Assembly: GCF_003270085.1 (NCBI RefSeq)
Contig: NZ_QFDQ01000024.1
Coordinates: 1 to 41,026, forward strand
From: Streptomyces triticisoli
Lineage (GTDB): Bacteria > Actinomycetota > Actinomycetes > Streptomycetales > Streptomycetaceae
DNA length: 41,026 nucleotides
Direction of reading: 5' to 3'
Position 1 is the stretch's first letter. Each line of letters opens with the position of its first letter. The position numbers and the translations under genes are program-made. The notes beneath the pieces were generated by a model that saw only the letters and a list, made by a program, of their open reading frames with translations, ran no database searches and was not told the origin of the DNA. Positions 1 to 9,357 of the stretch are shown piece after piece.

Positions 1-106
1 CCTCCACGCCCGCCGCCGGGCCGGCCGCCAGGGTGGCCAGCCCGGCGACCGCCGCCGCGCCCACGGCCAGCCGGCGGACCCGGGCCCGTTTGTGCTCTGG
101 GGTCAT
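1..106 (-). CDS. N-terminus of an exported protein (cut by window edge)
   Basis: Only the first 35 codons lie in the window. ATG at 106-104 is preceded on the minus strand by AAAGGAAC, a reasonable ribosome binding site. The peptide begins MTPEHKRARVRRLAVGAAAV and continues as an Ala/Gly/Leu-rich hydrophobic stretch ending near AAGPAAG. A basic n-region followed by a hydrophobic core is a typical secretion signal, so the product is probably exported. The mature protein is outside the window, so family and function cannot be named. It is divergent from the ATP-grasp gene starting at 274 and shares its promoter region. Confidence 0.6.
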   Translation of the reverse strand, partial: MTPEHKRARVRRLAVGAAAVAGLATLAAGPAAGVE

Positions 107-157
107 GCCTGTTCCTTTCTTCGCTCCGGTCCGGTCTTTCGTCCTGTTTCCCGATAT

Positions 158-170
158 TGACGGACCGTCA
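158..170. promoter_or_regulatory. 13-bp palindrome TGACGGACCGTCA in divergent promoter region
   Basis: TGACGG-A-CCGTCA is a perfect inverted repeat with a single central base. It lies between the divergent starts at 106 (minus) and 274 (plus), where an operator would be expected. The same skeleton, TGACG-N3-CGTCA, recurs at 16468-16480 upstream of citA. The binding protein is unknown and the operator role is inferred. Confidence 0.35.
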
Positions 171-273
171 CATGAAGTCACGCACAGGAAAGCCCCTGGC
201 GCCACCGCCGTCGCGGCTTTCGAGTGCCTCTCTCGCCCGTGCGGGTGAGCCGATCCAAAGAAAGAGGAAATTC

Positions 274-1578
274 GTGCCGTTGCTCGACACCCGTGTCCCC
301 GCGGTTCTGCTGCGGATCGACCGGAATCCCTTTCACCACGGAACGCTGGGTGCCGTGCGCTCGCTCGGCAGGGCGGGAGTGGATGTGCATCTCGTCGCCG
401 ACGCGGCGGAAAGCCCCGTCCACGCCTCGCGTTACGTACGCGAGGTGCATCCCCCGCCGCTTCCGGGGGCGTCCGCCGACGACATCGCCGCCGTGCTGCG
501 CCGTGTGGCCGACCGGGTCGCGCGTCCCGCCGTGCTGGTCCCGCTGGACGACGCGAGCGCGATTGCCGCGAGCCGGATGCGGGACGTACTCGCCCCTTCC
601 TATCTGCTGCCCGAGATGCCGGGCACGTTGCCCGAACGCGTCGCCGACAAGGCGGAGCTGGCCGCCGTGTGCGCCTCGGCGGACGTCCCGCACCCGGTGA
701 CGCTGATCCCGGACAGTCCGGCGCAGGCCGCGGCGGACACGCGCCGGCTCGGACTGCCGCTGGTGGCCAAGTGGAGCCGGCCCTGGCTGCTGCCCGCCGG
801 CAGCGACCTGCGCAGCACGGTGCTGGTGCGCTCCGAGCAGCAGGCCCGGGAGCTGTACCTGCGCACCGAGGAGGCGGGCAGCCGGCTGCTGCTGCAGGCG
901 TATCTGCCGCCGGGGCCGGACCGCGACTGGTTCTTCCACGGCTACGCCGACCGTTCGGGCACGGTGCGCGCGGGCGGGGCCGGCCGCAAGCAGCTGGCCT
1001 GGCCGCGCAGCGCGGGGCTGACCGCGGTGGGCCGCTGGACGGCCAACCCCGAGGTGCGGGCGCCGGCCGAGCGGCTCACCGGCGAGCTGGGCTACCGCGG
1101 CATCTTCGACCTCGACTTCCGCCGCTGCGGGGCGACGGGCCGCTACCACCTGCTCGACTTCAACCCGCGCCCCGGCGCCCAGTTCCGGCTCTTCGCGGAC
1201 AGCGCGGAACTGGACGTCGTACGCGCCCTGCACCTGGACCTGACGGGCCGTGCCCTGCCGGACGGGGCCCCGAGGGTCGGGCGGGCGTTCGTGGTGGAGA
1301 ACTACGCGCCGCTCGCCGCGCTGCGTGCGGCGCCGGGGGGCCGCGAACTGGCCTGGTACGCCCGGGACGACCGCGCTCCCGGGTGGGCCATGTGGGGCCT
1401 GTGGTGCCGTCATGTGTCCCGTCGGCTGCGGCAGCGGCTGGGCGCCACGGCGACGCTTCCGGCGCCGCGCCCGGCTCCCCGGGCGGCCACCGGCCCCCTC
1501 TCCTCACCTTCCCCCTCTTCCCTTCCCTCCCTTCCCTCCCTTCCCTCTGTGAGCGACAACGAGAAAGCGAGCAGTTGA
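274..1578 (+). CDS. ATP-grasp carboxylate-amine ligase-like protein
   Basis: The GTG at 274 is preferred because AGAGGAAA sits just upstream; the open frame extends back to 157 without a good RBS. The 434-residue product has an N-terminal preATP-grasp-like domain (PAVLLRIDRNPFHHGTLGAV), a central ATP-grasp fold (LPLVAKWSRPW for nucleotide binding) and the metal-binding end of the fold, DLDF...YHLLDFNPRPGAQ, with the D-x-N-x-R pattern. ATP-grasp ligases activate a carboxylate as an acyl-phosphate and join it to an amine or thiol; the substrate cannot be read from sequence. The C-terminal tail is low-complexity Pro/Ser and ends in three Leu-Pro-Ser repeats. The stop overlaps the start of the FAD oxidoreductase (TGATG), so the two are co-translated and probably act in one small-molecule pathway. 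Confidence 0.8.
   Translation: MPLLDTRVPAVLLRIDRNPFHHGTLGAVRSLGRAGVDVHLVADAAESPVHASRYVREVHPPPLPGASADDIAAVLRRVADRVARPAVLVPLDDASAIAASRMRDVLAPSYLLPEMPGTLPERVADKAELAAVCASADVPHPVTLIPDSPAQAAADTRRLGLPLVAKWSRPWLLPAGSDLRSTVLVRSEQQARELYLRTEEAGSRLLLQAYLPPGPDRDWFFHGYADRSGTVRAGGAGRKQLAWPRSAGLTAVGRWTANPEVRAPAERLTGELGYRGIFDLDFRRCGATGRYHLLDFNPRPGAQFRLFADSAELDVVRALHLDLTGRALPDGAPRVGRAFVVENYAPLAALRAAPGGRELAWYARDDRAPGWAMWGLWCRHVSRRLRQRLGATATLPAPRPAPRAATGPLSSPSPSSLPSLPSLPSVSDNEKASS
1507..1548. repeat. Pyrimidine tract with 9-bp repeats, mirror symmetry and G4 potential
   Basis: These 42 bases are pure pyrimidine on the plus strand. Positions 1519-1546 form a perfect 28-nt mirror repeat built from a 9-bp unit (TTCCCTCCC). 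The minus (template) strand therefore carries six GGG runs separated by only one or two A, a textbook G-quadruplex motif that could alternatively form H-DNA. The tract encodes the Leu-Pro-Ser repeats at the end of the ATP-grasp protein and ends 29 bp before the next start codon. Because the unit is 9 bp, gain or loss of a unit keeps the frame. Confidence 0.75.
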
Positions 1579-2843
1579 TGATGTACGACCTTGTAGTGGT
1601 GGGCGCGGGACCGTACGGTCTGTCGATCGCGTCCCACGCCGCTTCCGCGGGGCTGAACCTGCGCGTGTTCGGCCGGCCCATGGCCTCCTGGCGGGACCAC
1701 ATGCCCCGCGGCATGCTGCTGAAGTCCGAGCCGTGGGCGTCGAACCTGTCCGACCCGAAGGGGCGTTGGCGCCTGGACGCGTACTGCGCCGAACACGGTC
1801 TGACGGCGCGTCACGCCGAGCCGATCTCGGTGGAGCACTTCGCCGCGTACGGCCTGTGGTTCGCGCGCCACGCCGTGCCGGAGGTGGACGAGCGCCAGGT
1901 GGCCCGGGTGACGTCCGGGCCGGGCGGCTTCACGGCGGTCACCGAGGACGGGGAGACGGTGCACGCGCGCACGGTGGCGCTGGCGGTCGGTGTGATGCCG
2001 TTCGTCGAGGTACCGCGGGCACTGCGCGGACTGCACTCCTCGCTGGTGTCGCACAGCAGCGACCACGGCGACCTCGACCAGTTCCGCGGCAAGGACGTCA
2101 CGGTGATCGGCGGTGGCCAGGCGGCGCTGGAGACCGCGGCACTCCTCGCCGAACAGGGCACACGCGTGCGTGTGCTGGCCCGGGCAGGCCGGCTGGTGTG
2201 GAACGACGTGCCGCCGCCCTGGGAGCGGCCCTGGTGGCAGTCGGTCCGCTCCCCGCACAGCGGCCTGGGTCCCGGCTGGCGGAACTGGTTCTACTCCGAG
2301 CGTCCCGACCTCTACCGGCGGCTGCCGGAGCAGACCCGGGCACGGATCGCGACCACGGCGCTGGGTCCGGCGGGCGCCTGGTGGGTGCGGAACCGGGTGG
2401 AGGGCGCGGTGGAAGTGCTGACGGGCCACGAGGTCACCGCGGCCCATGCGGTGCCGGGCGGCCTGCGGCTGGGCACGGTGAGCCGCGAGGGCGCCACGCG
2501 CACCCTGGAGACCGAACACGTCATCGCCGCCACGGGGTTCAAGGCGCGCTGCGACCGGATCGCGATGCTCTCCGCCGGTCTGCGCGCGACGCTGGCGACC
2601 CTGCCCGACGGCTCCCCGGAGGTCGGACGCGACTTCGAGTCCTCCCACCCCGGCCTGTTCCTCGCGGGCCTGATGACCGCCTCCGGCTTCGGCCCGGCCA
2701 TGCGCTTCGTCCAGGGCGCGCCCTTCACGGCGGCGACCCTCGTCCGCGGGGTACGCCGCCGCCTCAGGACGACCCCGACCGGCGGAACGATCCCCGTACC
2801 GGGCGGCAGCCGCAGCAGCTCACCGTCCCCGGTACACGGCTGA
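1578..2843 (+). CDS. FAD-dependent oxidoreductase / flavin monooxygenase-like
   Basis: ATG at 1578 overlaps the preceding stop (TGATG), with a second ATG at 1581. The 421-residue product starts MMYDLVVVGAGPYGLS, a Rossmann GxGxxG for FAD. A second dinucleotide motif, VTVIGGGQAALE, lies near residue 178 and probably binds NAD(P)H. The closing AATGF and HPGLFLAGLMTASGFGPAMRF segments are typical of FAD/NAD(P)-dependent monooxygenases and N-hydroxylases. It probably oxidises a small substrate in the same pathway as the upstream ATP-grasp ligase. The C-terminal 30 residues are Ser/Pro/Gly-rich and run into the first unit of the downstream repeat region, so the end may have been extended by repeat sequence. 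Function beyond the family is inferred. Confidence 0.8.
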   Translation: MMYDLVVVGAGPYGLSIASHAASAGLNLRVFGRPMASWRDHMPRGMLLKSEPWASNLSDPKGRWRLDAYCAEHGLTARHAEPISVEHFAAYGLWFARHAVPEVDERQVARVTSGPGGFTAVTEDGETVHARTVALAVGVMPFVEVPRALRGLHSSLVSHSSDHGDLDQFRGKDVTVIGGGQAALETAALLAEQGTRVRVLARAGRLVWNDVPPPWERPWWQSVRSPHSGLGPGWRNWFYSERPDLYRRLPEQTRARIATTALGPAGAWWVRNRVEGAVEVLTGHEVTAAHAVPGGLRLGTVSREGATRTLETEHVIAATGFKARCDRIAMLSAGLRATLATLPDGSPEVGRDFESSHPGLFLAGLMTASGFGPAMRFVQGAPFTAATLVRGVRRRLRTTPTGGTIPVPGGSRSSSPSPVHG

Positions 2844-3402
2844 CGCGGGCGCCTCGCCCCACCACCCGGGATCGGCTCCATCGTCGGCACGACGCGTACG
2901 GCGGCCCATGACCGGACCGGCCACGGCTGCCTTGTGCGGCAGATCCCGCCGGTCCGAACCGTCCCTGGCCGACCCCGGTGCAGCGCGGGTGCCGAGCCGG
3001 TCGCCGTCGCCGATACGCGGCTGACGCAAGGCACCCGCTCGGCAAACCGCGCAGGTCCGGGTGGCGCAAACCCGGACCCCGCGGGATCCAGGTGCCGGGC
3101 GGGCAGCCTTCGCCGGCGCACGGCCGACGCAGGGCTCCCGCCCGGCCGCCCGCGCCGGGACCCGCCGCCGACGCGGCCGTGCGACGGCTCGCTCCCGGAC
3201 CGGCTCGGACTGCCCTGCTCGGTGGACCGCAGAGGTCCGGGTGGCGCGGGCCCGGACCTCGCGGGGTCAAGTGCCGGCCGGTCGCCGTCGCCGGCGCCGA
3301 CGCACGGCTGACGCACGGCTCCCGCCCGGCCGCCCGCACCGGGACCCACCGCCATGGCCCGTACAGGGGACCGTCGCTGCGGGCTCGGTGCGAGGCGAGC
3401 GC
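2844..3402. repeat. Gene-free region of degenerate hairpin-bearing repeats
   Basis: Nothing here looks coding; it separates the convergent oxidoreductase and chaplin genes. A degenerate unit recurs. The block GGTCCGGG-N9-CCCGGACC (3054-3078) is repeated 179-180 bp later as AGGTCCGGG-N9-CCCGGACCT (3233-3259), each a perfect stem, with a weaker version near 2951-2974. A second block containing CGGCTGACGC or CGGCCGACGC followed by GGCTCCCGCCCGGC-like sequence appears near 2832, 3017, 3120 and 3306. It may be a family of transcript-end hairpins. No ORF with a ribosome binding site was found. Confidence 0.6.
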
Positions 3403-3431
3403 GGGTGCCGGACGGGTCATGTCCGGCACCC
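3403..3431 (-). terminator. Stem-loop terminator after the chaplin gene
   Basis: GGGTGCCGGAC, a 7-nt loop, then GTCCGGCACCC: an 11-bp perfect stem starting 8 bp past the chaplin stop codon. There is no strong T-run, as is common for Streptomyces terminators. It could act in both directions between the convergent genes. Confidence 0.7.
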
Positions 3432-3439
3432 GGCGGCGG

Positions 3440-4000
3440 CTACCGGGGGGAGGTGGCCCGGCCGCGGCGGTACAGCATCGTCCCGCCCATGACCAGTGCG
3501 GCGCTGGCGGCCGAGGCTGCCAGCAGGGCCTTTCCGCCGGTCTCGGCCAGCTGCGGCGGCTCACCGGGCTGCTCACCGGCGGCCGGAGGCGGCGTCCGGT
3601 CGGTCCGCGTGGGCGGAGCCGTGGGACGCGGCGGCTCGCTGGTGCGCGGGGCCGGCGGGGTGGGAGCGCCGGTGACCGGCGGAGCGTCCTCGCACTCGTC
3701 GGTGCACTCCTCGGACTCACTGGGAGAGGGCTTGGGCGTCCGGACCTCCGTTCGGTCCGAGGCGTTGACACAGGTGTTGTCGAACGCGCCGCTCAGCCCC
3801 GCGAGCACACCGACGGCGTTGCCGCACACGTTCACCGGCACATCGACCGGCACCTGCACGGTGTTCCCGGACAGCACGCCGTGAGAATCCTTGGCGGTTC
3901 CTGTCGTGGACGTGTCGGCGAGGGCGGAGCCGCCGTACAGGGACAGAATGCCCGTGGTGGCGGCTGCCGCGGCCACTCCCCTGCTCAGTGTCTGTCGCAA
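3440..4000 (-). CDS. Sortase-anchored chaplin with a single chaplin domain
   Basis: The 186-residue product starts at a TTG (4000-3998) preceded by AAGGAAG. Residues 1-28 are a signal peptide ending ALA-D. Residues 38-79 form one chaplin domain, DSHGVLSGNTVQVPVDVPVN onward, with the paired cysteines near 59 and 77. A long Ser/Glu then Pro/Thr-rich linker carries an extra acidic Cys pair (EECTDEC). LAETG at about 151-155, a hydrophobic segment and a basic tail form a class E sortase signal. Chaplins assemble into amyloid-like surfactant fibrils on aerial hyphae and spores; long chaplins are covalently anchored. As I recall, long chaplins of S. coelicolor carry two chaplin domains, so one domain plus an extended linker is noteworthy. 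No second chaplin gene is adjacent in this window. Confidence 0.9.
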   Translation of the reverse strand: MRQTLSRGVAAAAATTGILSLYGGSALADTSTTGTAKDSHGVLSGNTVQVPVDVPVNVCGNAVGVLAGLSGAFDNTCVNASDRTEVRTPKPSPSESEECTDECEDAPPVTGAPTPPAPRTSEPPRPTAPPTRTDRTPPPAAGEQPGEPPQLAETGGKALLAASAASAALVMGGTMLYRRGRATSPR

Positions 4001-4155
4001 TGTGCTTGTCTTCCTTGCTCGACGAATCGGGAAAGCCGGGCCCTGTCGGGCGGGGGCACGTACGTTTCCCGTAGCGCCGCGTGCCCTCCTGCTTCATCAA
4101 CCCGATGCGTGCGCATTGGTGTCGGGAGTTCACCCGGTTGGACCGCGCAACCAGG

Positions 4156-5019
4156 TCAGGACACCACGTCCTTGCGGGCGAAGGAGCGGAAGGCCAGGGC
4201 GAACAGCACCAGCGCGTAGGCGACGGAGACCGCCGCGCCCTGGATCATCCCGGACCACTCGGGGCGCGGCTGCAGGGCGTCGGCCCAGGCGAACTGCCAG
4301 TGCGCGGGCAGGAAGTCGCGCCAGTGCCCCAGAGCCGTGACCGCGTCCAGGACGTTGCCCACGATGGTCAGCCCGACCGCCCCGCCCACCGCGCCCAGCG
4401 GCGCGTCCGTCCTGGTCGACAGCCAGAACGCCAGGCCCGCGGTGACCAGCTGCGACACGAAGACGTACGCCACGACCACCACCAGCCGCTGGACGGCGGT
4501 CCCCGCGTCCAGCGCGCCGCCGGTGGGTATCCGCAGCGGACCCCAGCCGTAGACGGCCGTGCCGACGGCGAGCGCCACGACCGGCAGCAGCACCATCGCG
4601 GCCAGGCTCAGCCCGAGCCCGACGACCAGCTTGGACCACAGCAGCCGGGCCCGCGGCACGGGCGCGGCGAGCAGATAGCGCAGGGAGGACCAGCTCGCCT
4701 CGGAGGCGACCGTGTCCCCGCAGAACAGCGCCACCGGGATCACCAGCAGGAATCCCGCCGACACGAACAGGTTCACCGCCGCGAAGTTGGCGCCGGACGC
4801 GGTGGCCGCGTCCATCAGCGTCACCCGGTTGCCGCGCCCTGCCGGGTCGCCGCCGATCGCGAAGGCGGCGGCCAGCACGAAGGGCAGCGCGGCCAGGATG
4901 CCGCCCATGACCAGCGTGCGGCGCCGCTTCAGTTGCCGTATCAGCTCGACCCGCAGGGGCAGGGTGCGGCCCGCCCGGTAGCCGGCAGCGGCCTCGGTGC
5001 TCTGGGCGAGCGTGCTCAT
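4156..5019 (-). CDS. ABC-2 type transporter permease
   Basis: The 287-residue protein has a short cytoplasmic N-terminus with RVELIRQLKRRRTLVMGG, then about six hydrophobic segments (GGILAALPFVLAAAFAIG, FVSAGFLLVIPVALFCG, LGLSLAAMVLLPVVALAVG, LVVVVAYVFVSQLV, GGAVGLTIVGNVLDAV, GAAVSVAYALVLFALAF) and a basic end FRSFARKDVVS. The segment SEASWSSLRYLLAAPVPRARLLWSKL is the conserved cytoplasmic coupling region of ABC-2 permeases. Its ATG overlaps the stop of the hydrolase-ATPase fusion by 4 bp (ATGA), so the two are translationally coupled and should form one transporter. The substrate is unknown. Confidence 0.88.
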   Translation of the reverse strand: MSTLAQSTEAAAGYRAGRTLPLRVELIRQLKRRRTLVMGGILAALPFVLAAAFAIGGDPAGRGNRVTLMDAATASGANFAAVNLFVSAGFLLVIPVALFCGDTVASEASWSSLRYLLAAPVPRARLLWSKLVVGLGLSLAAMVLLPVVALAVGTAVYGWGPLRIPTGGALDAGTAVQRLVVVVAYVFVSQLVTAGLAFWLSTRTDAPLGAVGGAVGLTIVGNVLDAVTALGHWRDFLPAHWQFAWADALQPRPEWSGMIQGAAVSVAYALVLFALAFRSFARKDVVS

Positions 5020-7667
5020 GCGGAACCTCCGATCAGGGTGAGGAAGGCGTCTTCCAGCCGGCGGTGCGGGCCGACCGAGGAGACCGGCACCTCCAGCCGC
5101 ACCAGGTCCACGACCAGGTCCTGCGCCGTGCCGCCGGGCTCCAGCCGGACCAGCAGGCCGCCCTCGGTCCGTGTCGCCGAGGCCACGTCCGGCAGCCCGG
5201 CGACCTTCTCCACGACCGGCTCCGCCACGGGCGCGGCGGTGCCGACCAGCAGGGTGTCCCCGGAGCCGACGATCTCGCCGACCTCACCGGCCTGCACCAG
5301 TCGTCCGCGGTCCATCACCACCAGGTGCGTGCAGGACTGCTCGACCTCGGAGAGCAGATGGCTGGAGACGATCACCGTACGGCCGCCGGCCGCGTAGCGG
5401 ATCATCACCTCGCGCATCTCGCGGATCTGGGGCGGGTCGAGGCCGTTGGCCGGTTCGTCCAGGATGAGCAGGTCCGGCAGGCCCAGCATGGCCTGGGCGA
5501 TCGCCAGGCGCTGACGCATGCCCTGCGAGTAGGTGCGCACCGCGCGGGCCAGGGCGTCGCCGAGACCGGCGATCTCCAGGGCCTCGTCCAGGTGGGCGTC
5601 CTCGGCCGGGCGGCCGGTGGCCCGCCAGTACAGCTCCAGGTTCTCCCGGCCGGACAGGTGGGGCAGGAAGCCGGCGCCCTCGACGAAGGCGCCGACCCGC
5701 GACAGCACGGGCGCGCCGGGCCGGATGGCGTGGCCGAACACGCGGATCTCGCCGCCGTCCGGCCGGATCAGGCCCATCAGCATGCGCAGGGTGGTCGTCT
5801 TGCCGGCGCCGTTCGGCCCGAGCAGGCCGAGCACCTGGCCCTTCTCCACGCGGAAGGACAGGTCCCGTACGGCATACCTGTCCGCGGACTTCGCGTACCG
5901 CTTGCTCAGGCCGGTGATCACCAGCGGGACGTCGGCGAGCTCCGGGTCGGGGGCGGGCGCGGCCGTGCGGCGGCGGGCGGTCAGCAGCAGCACGAGCGCC
6001 ACCACCGCGCCGGCGAGCGGCAGCCACCACACCCACGCGGGCAGCGGAGCCGCCGCGGTGGTCACACCGGGCGCGGTCGGCACCTTCAGATCGCTCTTGG
6101 GGGTGACGGTGTACGTGGCCGGGGCGGTCGGGGAGGCGTAGCCGAGGTCGGTGGAGGCGAGGAGCAGGCGGAGCCGGTGGCCCTTGCGCACCTCGTGGTC
6201 GATCGCCGGGAGGGTGAGGGTGACGTCCTTGCCGGCCTTGGCGCCCTCGACGCGCACGGGGCTCACCAGCTGGGCGGGCAGCACCGGACGCGCCTCGCCC
6301 GGCCCGACGTCGTACACCTTGGCGAAGAGCACCGCGTCCTCGCTCGTCGACGTGACGTGGACGGTCACCGTCGGCGACCCGGTGATGCGCAGGTCACTGC
6401 CGAGGGGCGCGGAGTCGAACTTCGCGTACTGGCCGGGGAAGTCCAGCGACACGCCGGCGCCGAGCGAGGACAGCTGAGCCAGTGGGCCGGAGCCGCCGAG
6501 GCCGGGCAGCGAGGACACGGCGGGCGGGTTGGCCCCCGCCGGGTTCTCGAAGCGCCGCTCTCCTCCGCTCAGGGCGATGGACCGCTGCCCGCTCTCCAGC
6601 CCCGGATACGCGCTGCCGCTCGCGCCGCGCAGCACGGCCCTGCCGTCGGTGGAGTCGACGCCTCCGGTGCGGGTGACGCGGAAGGCGGGCCCGGTGTCGG
6701 CGGCCCTGTCGTCCTTGAGGTGGCGGTCGAACCAGGTCTTCACGCGCGCCTGCACCCGGCCGGTCTCCGCGTCGCCGCCGTCGTGGCCGCCGGCGATCCA
6801 GTCGATGTCGACCGGTGCGCCGTTCGCCCGGATCGCCTTCGCGGCGGCATCGGCCTGGCCGAGCGGGAAGAGCGAGTCGGACTGGCCCTGCACCAGCAGC
6901 GCCGGCACCTTGATGCGGTCGGCGACGGCGGACGGCGAGCGCTGCCGAAGCATCCCGCGCGCCTCGGCGTCCGGCTTCCCGGACTCGGCGACCCGCTCGT
7001 ACATCCGGCACAGCGCGGGCTCGAACTTCGCACAGCCGCCGCCCGCGCTGATGAACCAGCCCGCCCACAGTTTCTTGAGGACGCCGTTCGGGAACAGGGC
7101 GTCCGCGAGGTTCCAGTACGTGATCGCCGGGGCGATGGCGTCCACCCGGTCGTCGTGTCCGGCGGCGAGCAGGGAGATCGCGCCGCCGTAGGAGGCGCCG
7201 GTCACGCCCACGCGCGGGTCGCCGGGCCTGTCCAGCTCGACCTCGGGCCGCTTCGCCAGCCAGTCGATCAGCTTCGAGACGTCGGCGACCTCGGCCTCGG
7301 GATCGTTCAGCCCGATCCTCCCGGTGGACCCGCCGAAGCCGCGTGCCGACCAGGTCAGCACCGCGTACCCGTCCCGGGCGAGGTCCTCCGCCTGCTGCCG
7401 TACGTCGTCCTTGCTGCCGCCGAAGCCGTGCCCGATCAGCACGGCGGGGTGCCGGCCGGCGGTGTCCGGGGTGAAGTACGAGGTGTCGATCCGCACCCCG
7501 TCGCCCATGGCCATGACCCGGTCGGCGCGGTGCACCGGGGGCGGGTCGTCGGAGGCGGCCACCGCCCACGTACCGGCACCGGCGAGCACGACGACGGCGG
7601 CCCCGGCGGCCAGCAGCCGCCGGGGCCTCCGCAGCAGCCCACGCGGTCCGGGCAGTCGAAGATCCAT
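5016..7667 (-). CDS. Membrane fusion: extracytoplasmic S15/CocE-like hydrolase + ABC ATPase
   Basis: I place the start at ATG 7667 (883 residues) because it precedes a clear membrane anchor; the frame is open to 7850, and the RBS (GAGGAC) is close and weak. Residues about 18-38 are a signal anchor. Residues about 50-530 are an alpha/beta hydrolase with oxyanion GHGFGG (79-84), nucleophile elbow GASYGG (Ser159), an Asp in GQSDSLFPLGQ and a His in GGHDGG, followed by a jelly-roll-like domain as in X-Pro dipeptidyl-peptidase/CocE enzymes. A second membrane segment at about 541-565 leads to a cytoplasmic ABC ATPase: Walker A GPNGAGKTT near 617, signature YSQGM near 712, Walker B LLILDEP, then a C-terminal regulatory domain. 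Predicted topology puts the hydrolase outside and the ATPase inside. It is coupled to the ABC-2 permease. I infer linked export and hydrolysis, or hydrolase-gated transport. Confidence 0.85.
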   Translation of the reverse strand: MDLRLPGPRGLLRRPRRLLAAGAAVVVLAGAGTWAVAASDDPPPVHRADRVMAMGDGVRIDTSYFTPDTAGRHPAVLIGHGFGGSKDDVRQQAEDLARDGYAVLTWSARGFGGSTGRIGLNDPEAEVADVSKLIDWLAKRPEVELDRPGDPRVGVTGASYGGAISLLAAGHDDRVDAIAPAITYWNLADALFPNGVLKKLWAGWFISAGGGCAKFEPALCRMYERVAESGKPDAEARGMLRQRSPSAVADRIKVPALLVQGQSDSLFPLGQADAAAKAIRANGAPVDIDWIAGGHDGGDAETGRVQARVKTWFDRHLKDDRAADTGPAFRVTRTGGVDSTDGRAVLRGASGSAYPGLESGQRSIALSGGERRFENPAGANPPAVSSLPGLGGSGPLAQLSSLGAGVSLDFPGQYAKFDSAPLGSDLRITGSPTVTVHVTSTSEDAVLFAKVYDVGPGEARPVLPAQLVSPVRVEGAKAGKDVTLTLPAIDHEVRKGHRLRLLLASTDLGYASPTAPATYTVTPKSDLKVPTAPGVTTAAAPLPAWVWWLPLAGAVVALVLLLTARRRTAAPAPDPELADVPLVITGLSKRYAKSADRYAVRDLSFRVEKGQVLGLLGPNGAGKTTTLRMLMGLIRPDGGEIRVFGHAIRPGAPVLSRVGAFVEGAGFLPHLSGRENLELYWRATGRPAEDAHLDEALEIAGLGDALARAVRTYSQGMRQRLAIAQAMLGLPDLLILDEPANGLDPPQIREMREVMIRYAAGGRTVIVSSHLLSEVEQSCTHLVVMDRGRLVQAGEVGEIVGSGDTLLVGTAAPVAEPVVEKVAGLPDVASATRTEGGLLVRLEPGGTAQDLVVDLVRLEVPVSSVGPHRRLEDAFLTLIGGSA

Positions 7668-7812
7668 GTCCTCAACGGTACGGGCCACGACCGACGACCG
7701 ATGCCCCCGCCGGACCGACCCCGCCCCCCTCCCCCGGGAGTACGGGCCCGCCACGGCATACCGCGGCCGTGGTACACGCCCGGCCCGGCCCGTACGGCAT
7801 CCGCAGTGCGCA

Positions 7813-7841
7813 CGGGGCCGTCCGGACACCGGGCGGCCCCG
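7813..7841 (-). terminator. Stem-loop terminator after mmsA
   Basis: CGGGGCCG, 13-nt loop, CGGCCCCG: an 8-bp perfect stem 14 bp beyond the mmsA stop. It separates mmsA transcription from the hydrolase-ABC gene that starts at 7667. Confidence 0.6.
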
Positions 7842-7854
7842 CCCCTTCATCGCA

Positions 7855-9357
<1,503 letters not shown>

